DNA of 64,000 bases from Paenimyroides tangerinum (GTDB taxonomy: Bacteria > Bacteroidota > Bacteroidia > Flavobacteriales > Flavobacteriaceae): the NCBI RefSeq assembly GCF_003865405.1, contig NZ_RQVQ01000008.1, forward strand, positions 48,513 through 112,512, written 5' to 3'. The notes beneath the pieces were generated by a model, which worked only from the letters and a program-made list of their open reading frames with translations, had not been told where the DNA came from and searched no databases. Of the stretch, positions 53,536-61,435 are shown piece by piece. Numbering within the stretch: the first letter of the stretch is position 1; every line of letters begins with the position of its first letter. The translations under genes were made by a program, and so were the position numbers.

Positions 53536-53634
53536 TTAGCCCAGATTGCAGCGGCATCCTTTAATTGATGGCTTCGGCTCCGCTCAGCCAACAATTAAAG
53601 ATATAGCGGAAAGCTGGAAATAGCTCCAAATAAA
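53536..53634 (+). repeat. Structured intergenic element, copy B
   Basis: Best example of the family. Cores ATTGCAGCGGCATCC and GATATAGCGGAAAGC. The arm pairs CTTTAATTG (53559-53567) with CAATTAAAG (53592-53600), and inside it TGGCT with AGCCA. The closing stem pairs CCAG (53541-53544) with CTGG (53614-53617), then AGC with AGCT outside. Ends CCAAATAAA, directly before the rlmN terminator. Copy A lies 1.2 kb to the left in the same direction. Confidence 0.78.
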
Positions 53635-53663
53635 AAACCTGCAAGAAAATTCTTACAGGTTTT
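53635..53663 (-). terminator. rlmN terminator
   Basis: Stem AAACCTG with CAGGTTT and, after one mismatch, AAGAA with TTCTT; T run on the minus strand. It starts 3 bases after the rlmN stop and abuts element B. Confidence 0.7.
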
Positions 53664-53665
53664 AT

Positions 53666-54706
53666 TTATGATTTATTTGCTAATTGACCACAAGCGGCAT
53701 CGATATCTTTTCCACGAGAACGACGTACTTTAGCAACAATTCCAGCGTTTTCTAAAGCTTTGATGTACGCATCAATGGCTTCTGGAGCAGCTTGTTGAAA
53801 TTCGCCATCGTCGATTGGGTTATATTCAATTAAGTTGACTTTACAAGGTACATATTTACAGAACTTCACTAAAGCATCAATCGATTTTTTGTCGTCATTG
53901 ATTCCGCCCCAAACCACATATTCGTAAGTAATTTTACTTTTTGTTTTACGGTACCAATATTCCAAAGCTTCACGCAATTCGGGTAACGGAAAATTTTTGG
54001 TAAACGGCATAATATGATTCCTGATTTCTTCAACGGCAGAATGCAACGAAACAGCTAATTTGAATTTTACCTCATCATCGGCCATTTTCTTAATCATTTT
54101 TGAAACTCCGGATGTAGAAACGGTGATTCGTTTTGGCGACATTCCTAAACCTTCGTCTGAAGTAATCATATCAATAGCTTTCATTACGTTGTTGTAGTTC
54201 ATCAACGGTTCGCCCATTCCCATAAATACAATGTTAGAAAGTGGACGGTTGTGATACAAACGACTTTCTTGATCGATAGCAACTACTTGGTCGTAAATTT
54301 CGTCTGGCGCCAAATTACGCATACGTTTTAAACGAGCTGTTGCACAGAAATTACAGTCTAAACTACATCCAACTTGCGAAGAAACACAAGCTGTGGTACG
54401 TGTTTCGGTTGGAATTAAAACAGATTCAACCACCAAACCATCGTGCAAACGAACGGCATTTTTTATGGTTCCGTCGTTACTGTGTTGCATCGTATCCACC
54501 TTGATGTGATTAATCACAAAGTGAGCTTCGAGCATGTTTCTGGTTTCTTTAGAAAGGTTGGTCATATCATCAAAATGATGTGCTCCTTTACTCCATAACC
54601 ATTCGTAAACTTGGTTTCCTCGGAATGATTTATCACCTTGAGAAACAAAGAAATTTCGCAAATCTTCTTTGCTTAATGTACGGATGTCTTTTTTTGTCGT
54701 TTGCAT
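53666..54706 (-). CDS. rlmN: 23S rRNA/tRNA adenine C2-methyltransferase RlmN
   Basis: Radical-SAM enzyme that methylates A2503 of 23S rRNA and A37 of some tRNAs. The Fe-S cluster ligands are C114, C118 and C121 in CSLDCNFC, the methyl-carrying Cys is C340 in DIDAACGQL, and FMGMGEPL gives the SAM site. Length 346 aa is normal. The start MQTTKKDI fits the family, and a TAACTTTG box only 4 bases upstream suggests that translation begins at or near the 5' end of the mRNA. Confidence 0.96.
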   Translation of the reverse strand: MQTTKKDIRTLSKEDLRNFFVSQGDKSFRGNQVYEWLWSKGAHHFDDMTNLSKETRNMLEAHFVINHIKVDTMQHSNDGTIKNAVRLHDGLVVESVLIPTETRTTACVSSQVGCSLDCNFCATARLKRMRNLAPDEIYDQVVAIDQESRLYHNRPLSNIVFMGMGEPLMNYNNVMKAIDMITSDEGLGMSPKRITVSTSGVSKMIKKMADDEVKFKLAVSLHSAVEEIRNHIMPFTKNFPLPELREALEYWYRKTKSKITYEYVVWGGINDDKKSIDALVKFCKYVPCKVNLIEYNPIDDGEFQQAAPEAIDAYIKALENAGIVAKVRRSRGKDIDAACGQLANKS

Positions 54707-54710
54707 GATG

Positions 54711-54718
54711 CAAAGTTA
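54711..54718 (-). promoter_or_regulatory. rlmN -7 box next to the start codon
   Basis: Minus strand TAACTTTG with only 4 bases before the ATG at 54706, implying a leaderless or nearly leaderless transcript. Confidence 0.45.
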
Positions 54719-54742
54719 GTATTTTCGATTGGAATTTTTCAT

Positions 54743-54773
54743 AAAAAAAGTGAACCTAAATAAGTTCACTTTT
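54743..54773 (-). terminator. Terminator of the SDR gene
   Basis: A 10-bp stem AAAAGTGAAC with GTTCACTTTT, T run on the minus strand, 18 bases after the stop. Confidence 0.75.
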
Positions 54774-54791
54774 AATCATTTATTTCGATTT

Positions 54792-55532
54792 TTATTTTGC
54801 TAAATATCCTCCATCGATTGGATAATAGGTTCCGGTTGCAAACGAAGCTTCGTCTGAAGCCAACCAAAGTGCTAATGAAGCAACTTCTTCTGACGTTCCT
54901 AATCGTTGCATTGCGTGCTGAGATTTTAAGAAATTTAAAACATCAGGTGTTAAATTATCATCAACTAAAGGTGTAGAGATAAATCCAGGACCAATAGCAT
55001 TGATTCGTACATTTTTTGTTCCGTATTCCCAAGCGGCAGATTTTGTTAAACCAAGAACTCCGTGTTTTGCTGCAGAATAAGCAGATGAATTTGCAAAACC
55101 AACATAACCTAAAATCGAAGCCATGTTAATAATACTTCCGCCTACTTTTTCAATTTCTGGTAATTGATAATGCATACCATAGAAAACTCCGTTTAGGTTA
55201 ATATCAATTGTTTTTTTCCAACCTTCGATAGACATTTCTCCAACTATATTCGCTTCTCCGCCAATTCCGGCATTATTTACTGCAATATGTAAAGCTCCGA
55301 ATTTAGCAACGGTTTCTTTTACAATCATTTCGTTATCTGAAGGTGAAGCAGCATCTGCTTTTATAAAATATGAATCTGCTCCAATTTCTGCCTCTACTTG
55401 CTTTCCTAAAGTTTCATTCAAATCAGTAAAAACAACTTTTGCTCCTTCTTTTACAAAACGCGCTACAATTGCTTTTCCAATTCCAGATGCTCCACCTGTT
55501 ACTAATGCTACTTTATTTTCTAATCTTTTCAT
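54792..55532 (-). CDS. Short-chain dehydrogenase/reductase
   Basis: A 246-aa classical SDR. The nucleotide-binding motif TGGASGIG follows the start, NNAG is in VNNAGIGG, and the active-site YxxxK is YSAAKHG with a Ser in NMASILGYVG. Specificity for NAD or NADP is unclear; an Asp after strand 2 (FTDLNE) favours NAD(H). Start at the ATG at 55532 (MKRLENKVALVTGG); the frame goes 7 codons further to a TTG which I reject. Substrate unknown. Confidence 0.88.
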   Translation of the reverse strand: MKRLENKVALVTGGASGIGKAIVARFVKEGAKVVFTDLNETLGKQVEAEIGADSYFIKADAASPSDNEMIVKETVAKFGALHIAVNNAGIGGEANIVGEMSIEGWKKTIDINLNGVFYGMHYQLPEIEKVGGSIINMASILGYVGFANSSAYSAAKHGVLGLTKSAAWEYGTKNVRINAIGPGFISTPLVDDNLTPDVLNFLKSQHAMQRLGTSEEVASLALWLASDEASFATGTYYPIDGGYLAK

Positions 55533-55650
55533 TGTTCTACTTTTTGATTTCAATAAAATTATGAAAAATATTCGTTATAAAAACTGATTTTCATCATATA
55601 ACATAGGGAAATCAGTAAAATACAGGAAAAATGATTTTCTGAAAATAATG

Positions 55651-55658
55651 TATCTTTG
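55651..55658 (+). promoter_or_regulatory. -7 box of the O-methyltransferase gene
   Basis: TATCTTTG, 15 bases before the ATG at 55674. The frame's upstream TTG (55656) lies inside this box and is therefore not the start. Confidence 0.5.
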
Positions 55659-55673
55659 CAAAAAATACATCAC

Positions 55674-56315
55674 ATGCATTTTATTTCAGAAGAATTAGAA
55701 AATTATGTTGCGCTTCATTCAGAAAATGAACCTGAAATTTTGCAACGTTTAAATAAAGAAACGCATCAAAAAATCTTACAACCTAGAATGCTTAGCGGTC
55801 ATTTTCAAGGTCGTGTTTTAAGTATGCTTTCTAAAATTATCAATCCGAGACATATTTTAGAATTGGGAACTTACACAGGTTATGCTACTTTATGTTTGGC
55901 AGAAGGTTTACAAGCTGATGGAACGATTGACACCATTGATATCAACGAGGAATTAGAAGAAATTCAAGAGAAATATTTTAATTCATCAGATTATAAAGGA
56001 CGAATTTTTCAGCACATTGGTGATGCAATTGAAATCATTCCGACGTTGAATAAAAAGTTTGACTTGGTTTTTATTGATGCCGATAAAGAAAACTATATTA
56101 ATTATTGGAATTTAATTGTCCCGATGATGAATAAAGGTGGAATTATTTTATCTGATAACGTCTTATGGAGCGGAAAGGTTTTGGAAGAAGTTAAGAAGAA
56201 TGATAAGTCAACTCCGATTTTATTAGAATACAACCGAATTACAAAAGAAGACCCAAGAGTTGAAACGGTTTTATTACCGATAAGAGACGGACTTACGGTT
56301 TCACGAGTTTTATAA
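55674..56315 (+). CDS. SAM-dependent O-methyltransferase
   Basis: A 213-aa class I methyltransferase of the caffeoyl-CoA/catechol O-methyltransferase type. The SAM motif is LELGTYTGYAT, DTIDINEEL gives the ribose-binding acid, FIDADKENY carries the metal-binding Asp, and SDNVLWSGKV the second metal site. Start at the ATG at 55674 (MHFISEEL), because the longer frame begins within the promoter box. Substrate unknown. Ends in a terminator shared with the convergent PAP2 gene. Confidence 0.88.
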   Translation: MHFISEELENYVALHSENEPEILQRLNKETHQKILQPRMLSGHFQGRVLSMLSKIINPRHILELGTYTGYATLCLAEGLQADGTIDTIDINEELEEIQEKYFNSSDYKGRIFQHIGDAIEIIPTLNKKFDLVFIDADKENYINYWNLIVPMMNKGGIILSDNVLWSGKVLEEVKKNDKSTPILLEYNRITKEDPRVETVLLPIRDGLTVSRVL

Positions 56316-56318
56316 AAA

Positions 56319-56350
56319 CAAAAACGCTTTCTTATTCGAAAGCGTTTTTG
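56319..56350. terminator. Bidirectional terminator overlapping the PAP2 stop codon
   Basis: A 13-bp stem CAAAAACGCTTTC with GAAAGCGTTTTTG around 6 nt. It follows the O-methyltransferase stop and contains the last codons and stop of the PAP2 gene (56332) on the other strand. Confidence 0.8.
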
Positions 56351-56922
56351 TTTTGTTTATCTGTAAGATTTAATCTTTTATTTAAGTATTTGAATAATTT
56401 AAAGAATAGGAATCCTGATAATCCTCCGAAAATGAATCCACATAAAATATCACCTGGATAATGTAATGCTAAATAAATTCGGGTATAAGCAAATAACAAC
56501 GGAAAGAAAAATATTATCCAAGCGTATTTGTAATACTTTCGCAAAACGGCAAAAAGAATCACCATTGCTCCTGTTGAATTTGATGCGTGACCTGAAAAGA
56601 AACTGAAACTTTTGGTGTTTTTTAAAACACGAACCATCCCTTCAATTGCTGGTTCATTTAATGGTCGTAATCGCTGAAATGAATTTTTAAAGACATTAGT
56701 CATTTGATCCGTAAATGTAAAAAACAAGGCTAAAACTACAATCAATAAACCTAATTGTTTCCAACCTAGCTTTTTATATAATAAATACAATAAAATCAAG
56801 AAAAACGGCCACCAATTTAATTGTTTGGTAATATACAACCAAAATGGATCCCAAGTTTCTGAACCAAAACTATGTAGATAAACTAATAATTGTTGATCGA
56901 ATTGTATGATTGAATCTAACAT
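56332..56922 (-). CDS. PAP2-family membrane phosphatase
   Basis: A 196-aa integral membrane lipid phosphatase, for example of undecaprenyl or phosphatidylglycerol phosphate type. The motifs are KNSFQRLRP (motif 1), SGHAS (motif 2) and YLALHYPGDI (motif 3), between about five to six membrane helices. The start overlaps the stop of the TatA-like gene by one base. The C-terminal codons lie in the terminator hairpin. Substrate not defined by sequence. Confidence 0.88.
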   Translation of the reverse strand: MLDSIIQFDQQLLVYLHSFGSETWDPFWLYITKQLNWWPFFLILLYLLYKKLGWKQLGLLIVVLALFFTFTDQMTNVFKNSFQRLRPLNEPAIEGMVRVLKNTKSFSFFSGHASNSTGAMVILFAVLRKYYKYAWIIFFFPLLFAYTRIYLALHYPGDILCGFIFGGLSGFLFFKLFKYLNKRLNLTDKQNKNAFE

Positions 56923-57278
56923 TATTTCATTCGTTTAATTGGACCTGTCATGTTTTCGATATCTTCTTTTGTCTTTTCGATTTCATTTTGAACATCTGAC
57001 AAAGGATTGAAATGATCCATATTCATTGATTGTTTTAAATCGTCATATCCGACAGATTTTTTCAACTCATCGATTTTCACAGACTCTTTAATATCCTCGA
57101 CTACACCAGATTCTTCAACACTTTTTGTTATTTCGTGTTTGATGTCGTTAGTAGCATTTTTAATTTGAGCCATTCCTTTTGCTAAGCCACGAGCTATATC
57201 TGGAATTTTATCAGACCCAAACAACATTAAAATCACAGCAATTATTACGAACAATTCGCCTCCGCCTATTCCGAACAT
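56922..57278 (-). CDS. Sec-independent translocase TatA/TatB-like protein
   Basis: A 118-aa protein with one N-terminal membrane helix (about 4-19) after MFGIGGGEL, the hinge FGSDKIPDIARGLAKG and an amphipathic helix, then a charged tail. It belongs to the TatA/B family of twin-arginine translocation. No tatC is adjacent. The acidic tail (IEKTKEDIENMTGP) is longer than in a typical TatA. Cotranscribed with the PAP2 gene from a TAACTTTG box. Confidence 0.85.
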   Translation of the reverse strand: MFGIGGGELFVIIAVILMLFGSDKIPDIARGLAKGMAQIKNATNDIKHEITKSVEESGVVEDIKESVKIDELKKSVGYDDLKQSMNMDHFNPLSDVQNEIEKTKEDIENMTGPIKRMK

Positions 57279-57295
57279 TTTGTTTAATTTTTTAC

Positions 57296-57303
57296 AAAGT
57301 TAA
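57296..57303 (-). promoter_or_regulatory. -7 box of the TatA-PAP2 unit
   Basis: Minus strand TAACTTTG, 17 bases before the ATG at 57278. Confidence 0.45.
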
Positions 57304-57314
57304 GTATTTCCTTT

Positions 57315-58028
57315 TTATTGTTGATATTCTTTAAGAGTTTCTAAATACATTTTAGCTTTTAGAGGTAATAAAAATTCTAATTGATATTCATTATGTCTTT
57401 TTACAGCCTCAATAACATCAATATCATCTATTAGAAAAAATCCAAAACCACCAATATACTCTTTTGGAATTTTAAGCTCTTCGACAAAATAATCTTCACT
57501 CATTGAGTTAATCATTTGTTCTGCCAAATCGTTTTGCTCTTCCATTTCAATTGCTCTCTTAATCATCTTGGTTCTTCCTGAAAGAATATTAATAAATTGT
57601 GCAATTAATCCTCCTGAAGTGGCTGTATGCAGTTTTTTATAATTACTTGTTCTCCTTGATTTGGCATCTAAATAAGCATTTCTCTTAATAGTACCATCAA
57701 TAACCATTTCTTCTAAAGTATCTTCATTTGGTTCTAATGAAATATAAAGAAAACGACTTTTTAAATCAGCTGGTGTTACAACAATAAAAATAGGTTTGAA
57801 ATTTTCTGACGAAAAAACCACAGTATCATTTAAAGCGATTGGCATTTTAAAATATCCACCTTTTTCTGAATAAACCGTTTTTTTGAGATTTACGTTCTGG
57901 ATTGCTACATCATGCAAATCGAAATATTTTCCAATTATTCTACCGTTCTTAGCAATGCGTTCTTGAGCTTGAATTCCAACAGAAAACAAGAATAAAATCG
58001 CTATAAAAATTTTAAACTGCATTTTCAT
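57315..58028 (-). CDS. Secreted protein with carboxypeptidase-like regulatory domain, copy 2
   Basis: A 237-aa exported protein: signal peptide ending AQ (about residue 22), a short beta-sandwich region of the CarboxypepD-reg type (GRIIGKYFDLHDVAIQNV, SEKGGYFKM, NDTVVFSS), then a helical part. It is a paralogue of its neighbour at 58025: both have GGYFK, NDT-FS-E/N, LHTATS, LSGRT-MIKRA-E and GFGFF in the same order. The genes overlap by 4 bases (ATGA). Such proteins are common in Flavobacteria; the role is unknown. Confidence 0.75.
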   Translation of the reverse strand: MKMQFKIFIAILFLFSVGIQAQERIAKNGRIIGKYFDLHDVAIQNVNLKKTVYSEKGGYFKMPIALNDTVVFSSENFKPIFIVVTPADLKSRFLYISLEPNEDTLEEMVIDGTIKRNAYLDAKSRRTSNYKKLHTATSGGLIAQFINILSGRTKMIKRAIEMEEQNDLAEQMINSMSEDYFVEELKIPKEYIGGFGFFLIDDIDVIEAVKRHNEYQLEFLLPLKAKMYLETLKEYQQ

Positions 58029-58762
58029 TTTTCAAGTTCTTTAATTATTTCCAAATATTCAATTGATTTTTGAGTCATCAAAAACTTCAATTCGGTTTTA
58101 TTATATGACGTTATCGATTTTGTTAAGCTTTTATTTTGAGTAATAAAAAATCCAAATCCTTCGATATATAATTTAGGAATATGAAGTTCATTTGTATAAA
58201 ATTCTTCATCAAAAACATTGATAATTCTTCGCATTAAAATCTCTTCACGTTCGAGTTCCAAAGCACGCTTCAACATTGCCGTTCGTCCTGACAAGGCGTT
58301 TACAAATCCATCAATCGATACGATTCCGTAAGGAGATGAAGTCGATGTTGCAGTATGTAATCTTTTTTCTGTTGGCGTAAGTTTTTTTCTTGGTTTAATA
58401 ATTCCTAAAGATTCCGCAGTAATTCTTCTGTCAATAACCATTTCATCCAAGGTATATTCTGAAGCTTCCATCGGGATGAATAAAAGTTTTTTAGAAAAAT
58501 CAGTTTCTTTAATTACTCTTCTTATACCTTTTAGATTTACCGAAGCAAAAATCAACGTATCATTTGGTTGCATTTCAATTTTGAAATAACCTCCTTTTTC
58601 TGTAGTTGTATTCTTCCTTGCCGAAATATTTTCGATATAAATACCTTCCAAATCACGGAATCTAGAAACTACTTTTCCTTGAACTTGGGTACGTTGTTGC
58701 GAAAAACAATTCGTTAAGTTCATAAGTAGAAAAAATAAAAAGATTAGGTATTTATGTTTCAT
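58025..58762 (-). CDS. Secreted protein with carboxypeptidase-like regulatory domain, copy 1
   Basis: A 245-aa exported protein with a signal peptide (hydrophobic 7-18), then a CarboxypepD-reg-type region (GKVVSRFRDLEGIYIENI, TEKGGYFKIE, NDTLIFAS) and a helical C-terminal half with NALSGRTAMLKRALELE. Upstream paralogue and translational partner of the gene at 57315. The pair arose by tandem duplication followed by strong divergence. No catalytic residues are seen. Confidence 0.75.
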   Translation of the reverse strand: MKHKYLIFLFFLLMNLTNCFSQQRTQVQGKVVSRFRDLEGIYIENISARKNTTTEKGGYFKIEMQPNDTLIFASVNLKGIRRVIKETDFSKKLLFIPMEASEYTLDEMVIDRRITAESLGIIKPRKKLTPTEKRLHTATSTSSPYGIVSIDGFVNALSGRTAMLKRALELEREEILMRRIINVFDEEFYTNELHIPKLYIEGFGFFITQNKSLTKSITSYNKTELKFLMTQKSIEYLEIIKELEK

Positions 58763-58851
58763 TTGATTATTTTAAGTAAAAGTAAAAATATTCTTTAATA
58801 CGTTAAAGTTAATTGTAAATGTTTGTAAAGTTATGTTAAAAGAAAATAACT

Positions 58852-58859
58852 TAATTTTG
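58852..58859 (+). promoter_or_regulatory. pepE promoter -7 box
   Basis: TAATTTTG, 18 bases before the ATG at 58878; a TTTG at 58822-58825 lies somewhat far upstream for a -33 element. Confidence 0.45.
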
Positions 58860-58877
58860 TAATTATAACTGAATATA

Positions 58878-59585
58878 ATGAAAAATTTAATCATAGCAAG
58901 CACCTCAACTGTTTTTGGTTTAGGATATTTAGAATATCTATTTCCGGTATTAGAAAATCATTTCAAAAATGTAAGCACGATTGTATTTATTCCATACGCA
59001 AGACCAAGCGGAATTACGCATGACGAATATACTTCAAAAGTTGCTGACGCATTCGAAAAAATCGGTAAAAAAATCATTGGTTTACACACATTCGAAAATC
59101 CGATTGAAGCGATTTCTAATGCAGAAGGAATTTTTACTGGTGGCGGAAATACATTTTTGTTAGTAAAACAATTGCATCAAACGGGTGTAATGACGGCTTT
59201 AAAAACAGCTTTGCTAAACGGAACTCCATATTTAGGATGTTCGGCAGGAAGTAATATTACAGGTTTAACTATGGAAACCACGAACGATATGCCAATTGTT
59301 TATCCTCCAAGTTTTCAAACTTTAGGAATGGTTCCTTTTAATATCAATCCGCATTATTTAGACCCAATTGAAGGTTCGACACATATGGGCGAAACTCGCG
59401 AAACTCGAATTAATGAATTTCATGCATTTAATACGCAACCTGTTTTGGGTTTACGAGAAGGAAGTTGGCTGGAAGTTCGCGGAGAAAAAATCACTTTAAA
59501 AGGTGAATTAACGGCACGATTATTTAAGCAAAATCAAAATCCAATTGAATTGGAAACAGAATCAGATTTATCTCATTTATCATAA
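58878..59585 (+). CDS. pepE: Dipeptidase E (alpha-aspartyl dipeptidase)
   Basis: Hydrolyses Asp-X dipeptides. A 235-aa S51 serine peptidase with the nucleophile Ser in GCSAGSN, the family motifs FTGGGNTFLL and NINPHYLDP with the catalytic His near residue 157, and the Glu/Asp in GLREGSWLEV. No signal peptide, so cytoplasmic. Monocistronic, with its own promoter box and terminator. Confidence 0.93.
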   Translation: MKNLIIASTSTVFGLGYLEYLFPVLENHFKNVSTIVFIPYARPSGITHDEYTSKVADAFEKIGKKIIGLHTFENPIEAISNAEGIFTGGGNTFLLVKQLHQTGVMTALKTALLNGTPYLGCSAGSNITGLTMETTNDMPIVYPPSFQTLGMVPFNINPHYLDPIEGSTHMGETRETRINEFHAFNTQPVLGLREGSWLEVRGEKITLKGELTARLFKQNQNPIELETESDLSHLS

Positions 59586-59610
59586 AACGGTCAACAATAG
59601 ACCGTTTTTT
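59584..59610 (+). terminator. pepE terminator
   Basis: A 9-bp stem AAAACGGTC with GACCGTTTT and six Ts on the plus strand; it starts at the pepE stop codon. Confidence 0.8.
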
Positions 59611-59667
59611 TATTGCTTTATTTTTTGTAAATTTAAATCAATCAAATATTTATGAATCAAATAAATA

Positions 59668-60258
59668 ATGCAAGAAACAAAAAAACATAGAAAAAAAACA
59701 ACCTTTTTCTTAATTGCATTAGGTGTAATTTCGGTAATTGGTCTTTTTTATATAATTATATATTATCGATATCCTTTACAACGAGAAATCGTTTTAGATT
59801 ATTATTTAATTGCCATTATCATTTCATCTCTGTGCTTTACTTCTGTTTTGGTTGCTTTTGCAAACTTCATAATCAATAATGGAGAAGAAAGAGAACGTCA
59901 AGGTTTGCCCTTTTTCGAGACAAAAATCACGGTTAAAAAAATTCTAATCAATACTTTCGTCATTTTAGGAATCGTAACTTTTTATTATTGGAACAACATT
60001 TTAGATTTTGATTTATCGATGAAAGAAGAATATTCATACATCGATGGCGCAACCTTTGTTGGTAAAAATGTTTCTTATAGCAGATTTACATCTCAAAATC
60101 GTTGGTTCTATGCTTTTGTAAATGAAGAAAATGATACTCTGGTTCTGAATTCATCATTTGAAAATCCAGTGTTAACAAAGATGAATTTGAATACAAAAAA
60201 TTTAACTGTTGAATATTTACCAAACACAAAAAGTTTACAAAGTGTATCAAAAGAATAA
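59668..60258 (+). CDS. Membrane protein of unknown function
   Basis: A 196-aa protein with a basic N-terminus (QETKKHRKKTT), two membrane helices at about 11-30 and 42-67, a cytoplasmic loop (ERERQGLPFFETKIT), a third helix around 90-105, and an extracytoplasmic C-terminal domain. No family is recognised with confidence. It is followed after 32 bases by the secreted protein gene at 60291, probably in one unit. Confidence 0.6.
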   Translation: MQETKKHRKKTTFFLIALGVISVIGLFYIIIYYRYPLQREIVLDYYLIAIIISSLCFTSVLVAFANFIINNGEERERQGLPFFETKITVKKILINTFVILGIVTFYYWNNILDFDLSMKEEYSYIDGATFVGKNVSYSRFTSQNRWFYAFVNEENDTLVLNSSFENPVLTKMNLNTKNLTVEYLPNTKSLQSVSKE

Positions 60259-60290
60259 TTTGTAATTAATGCTAAAAAAACATCAGATTT

Positions 60291-60803
60291 ATGAAAAGTA
60301 TTATGTTTAAAATTGTATTTCTATTTTGTTTTTGCATCCAAATAAACGCACAAACAGAAATTGATATTTGGTCAGGAACTTATGCATTAAGTTATCAACC
60401 AGAAGGTAGCGAAATCTTAATTCCGATGGATACGATAATGATTTCTCCTTCAAGAACATTAACCGAAGATGAGGTTGCTGCACGATTTGAATCTGATTTG
60501 AAAAGATGGGCAATTCGTTCGTTTATGGAATTTGATAATGAGAATTTTATAAAGGCTAGACGTTTTTTGTTCGATGAAGAAAATGATGAATATGCAGAAT
60601 TTGGTTGGAGTGAATTACATAAAAAAGATAAAATAAATTGTCTTGATGCGGGACATTTTTTTATGTGTCAATCTGAGCAAAAAGACGAAATACAAATTGG
60701 AGACGAAAGCTTTAACTCTGAAACTGGTATTTTTGGAATTCGCTTACATTTCGGACTGTTTCATCTAAAAAAACTTACGTTATTGAATCTAAAAAGCTCC
60801 TGA
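60291..60803 (+). CDS. Secreted protein of unknown function
   Basis: A 170-aa protein with a signal peptide (hydrophobic 5-18, cleavage after INAQ). The mature region contains WSGTYALSYQP and acidic stretches; no domain is recognised. The final codons and the stop lie in a terminator hairpin. Likely cotranscribed with the membrane protein upstream. Confidence 0.6.
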   Translation: MKSIMFKIVFLFCFCIQINAQTEIDIWSGTYALSYQPEGSEILIPMDTIMISPSRTLTEDEVAARFESDLKRWAIRSFMEFDNENFIKARRFLFDEENDEYAEFGWSELHKKDKINCLDAGHFFMCQSEQKDEIQIGDESFNSETGIFGIRLHFGLFHLKKLTLLNLKSS

Positions 60804-60821
60804 TTTTTCAAGAGCTTTTTT
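60791..60821. terminator. Hairpin terminator overlapping a stop codon, near-copy at 61405
   Basis: Stem AAAAAGCTC with GAGCTTTTT, with T or A runs for both strands. It contains the stop of the gene at 60291. The same 31 bases recur with few changes at 61405-61435, on the other side of the lipoprotein gene. Confidence 0.7.
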
Positions 60822-60838
60822 GTTTATAAAAGATTATA

Positions 60839-61342
60839 CTATTTTCTTATGCAATTCACATCCATTTTCAAAACTACTTCTATTTCTTCACCGGTCTCAT
60901 CATCTTCAAAATCAAAAGCATCACTTAATGAAAAATTGAAATTAGAATTCGTTAGTGAATTAACTTTCATCTCAACTACGTCAAGACTTCCATCAAACTC
61001 ATCAACCGATGTAATTGTAATTGTTTTTGCGGCTTCATTATAAACATACGTTCCTTCGTCCGTCGTCCATTCTCCCTCATTCTCGTCAAATTCTTCATAA
61101 CTCGTTATAAGAACTATGTTATTGTTTTTAAATTCAAAAATAGTTCCTACAACACCGTTAACCTCAAACTCACCATCTTCATCTTCAACTGGCTCTCCGT
61201 CAAATGTTATTGAATAATCAAAAGATTTTGCTTCCCATTTTCCAATTAAAGATGAAGCTGCACTTTCTGATGAATTATCGTCACTACCACATGAAACAAG
61301 TAAACTCGTGCTAGCTACAAACAGAAATAATAATTTTTTCAT
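60839..61342 (-). CDS. Lipocalin-like lipoprotein
   Basis: A 167-aa lipoprotein: lipobox LLVSC (C18), a Ser/Asp-rich linker GSDDNSSES, then a small beta-barrel with SSLIGKWEAKSFDY at its start, as in the lipocalin_4-type proteins common in Bacteroidota. Rich in Glu and Asp. Presumably surface- or periplasm-located. It is bounded on both sides by near-identical hairpins (60791 and 61405). Function unknown. Confidence 0.7.
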   Translation of the reverse strand: MKKLLFLFVASTSLLVSCGSDDNSSESAASSLIGKWEAKSFDYSITFDGEPVEDEDGEFEVNGVVGTIFEFKNNNIVLITSYEEFDENEGEWTTDEGTYVYNEAAKTITITSVDEFDGSLDVVEMKVNSLTNSNFNFSLSDAFDFEDDETGEEIEVVLKMDVNCIRK

Positions 61343-61404
61343 TTTTTTTCAGTTATTTAGTAATTTTGACAAATATAAAACTTTTTTACCTAAAAAAAAA
61401 GAAT

Positions 61405-61435
61405 AAAAAGCTCCTGATTTCTCAAGAGTTTTTAG
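61405..61435. terminator. Second copy of the AAAAAGCTCC hairpin
   Basis: AAAAAGCTCCTGATTT-CTCAAGAG-TTTTT, almost the same as 60791-60821, with one stem pair lost. It overlaps the stop codon of the small membrane gene at 61422 on the minus strand. Confidence 0.5.
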
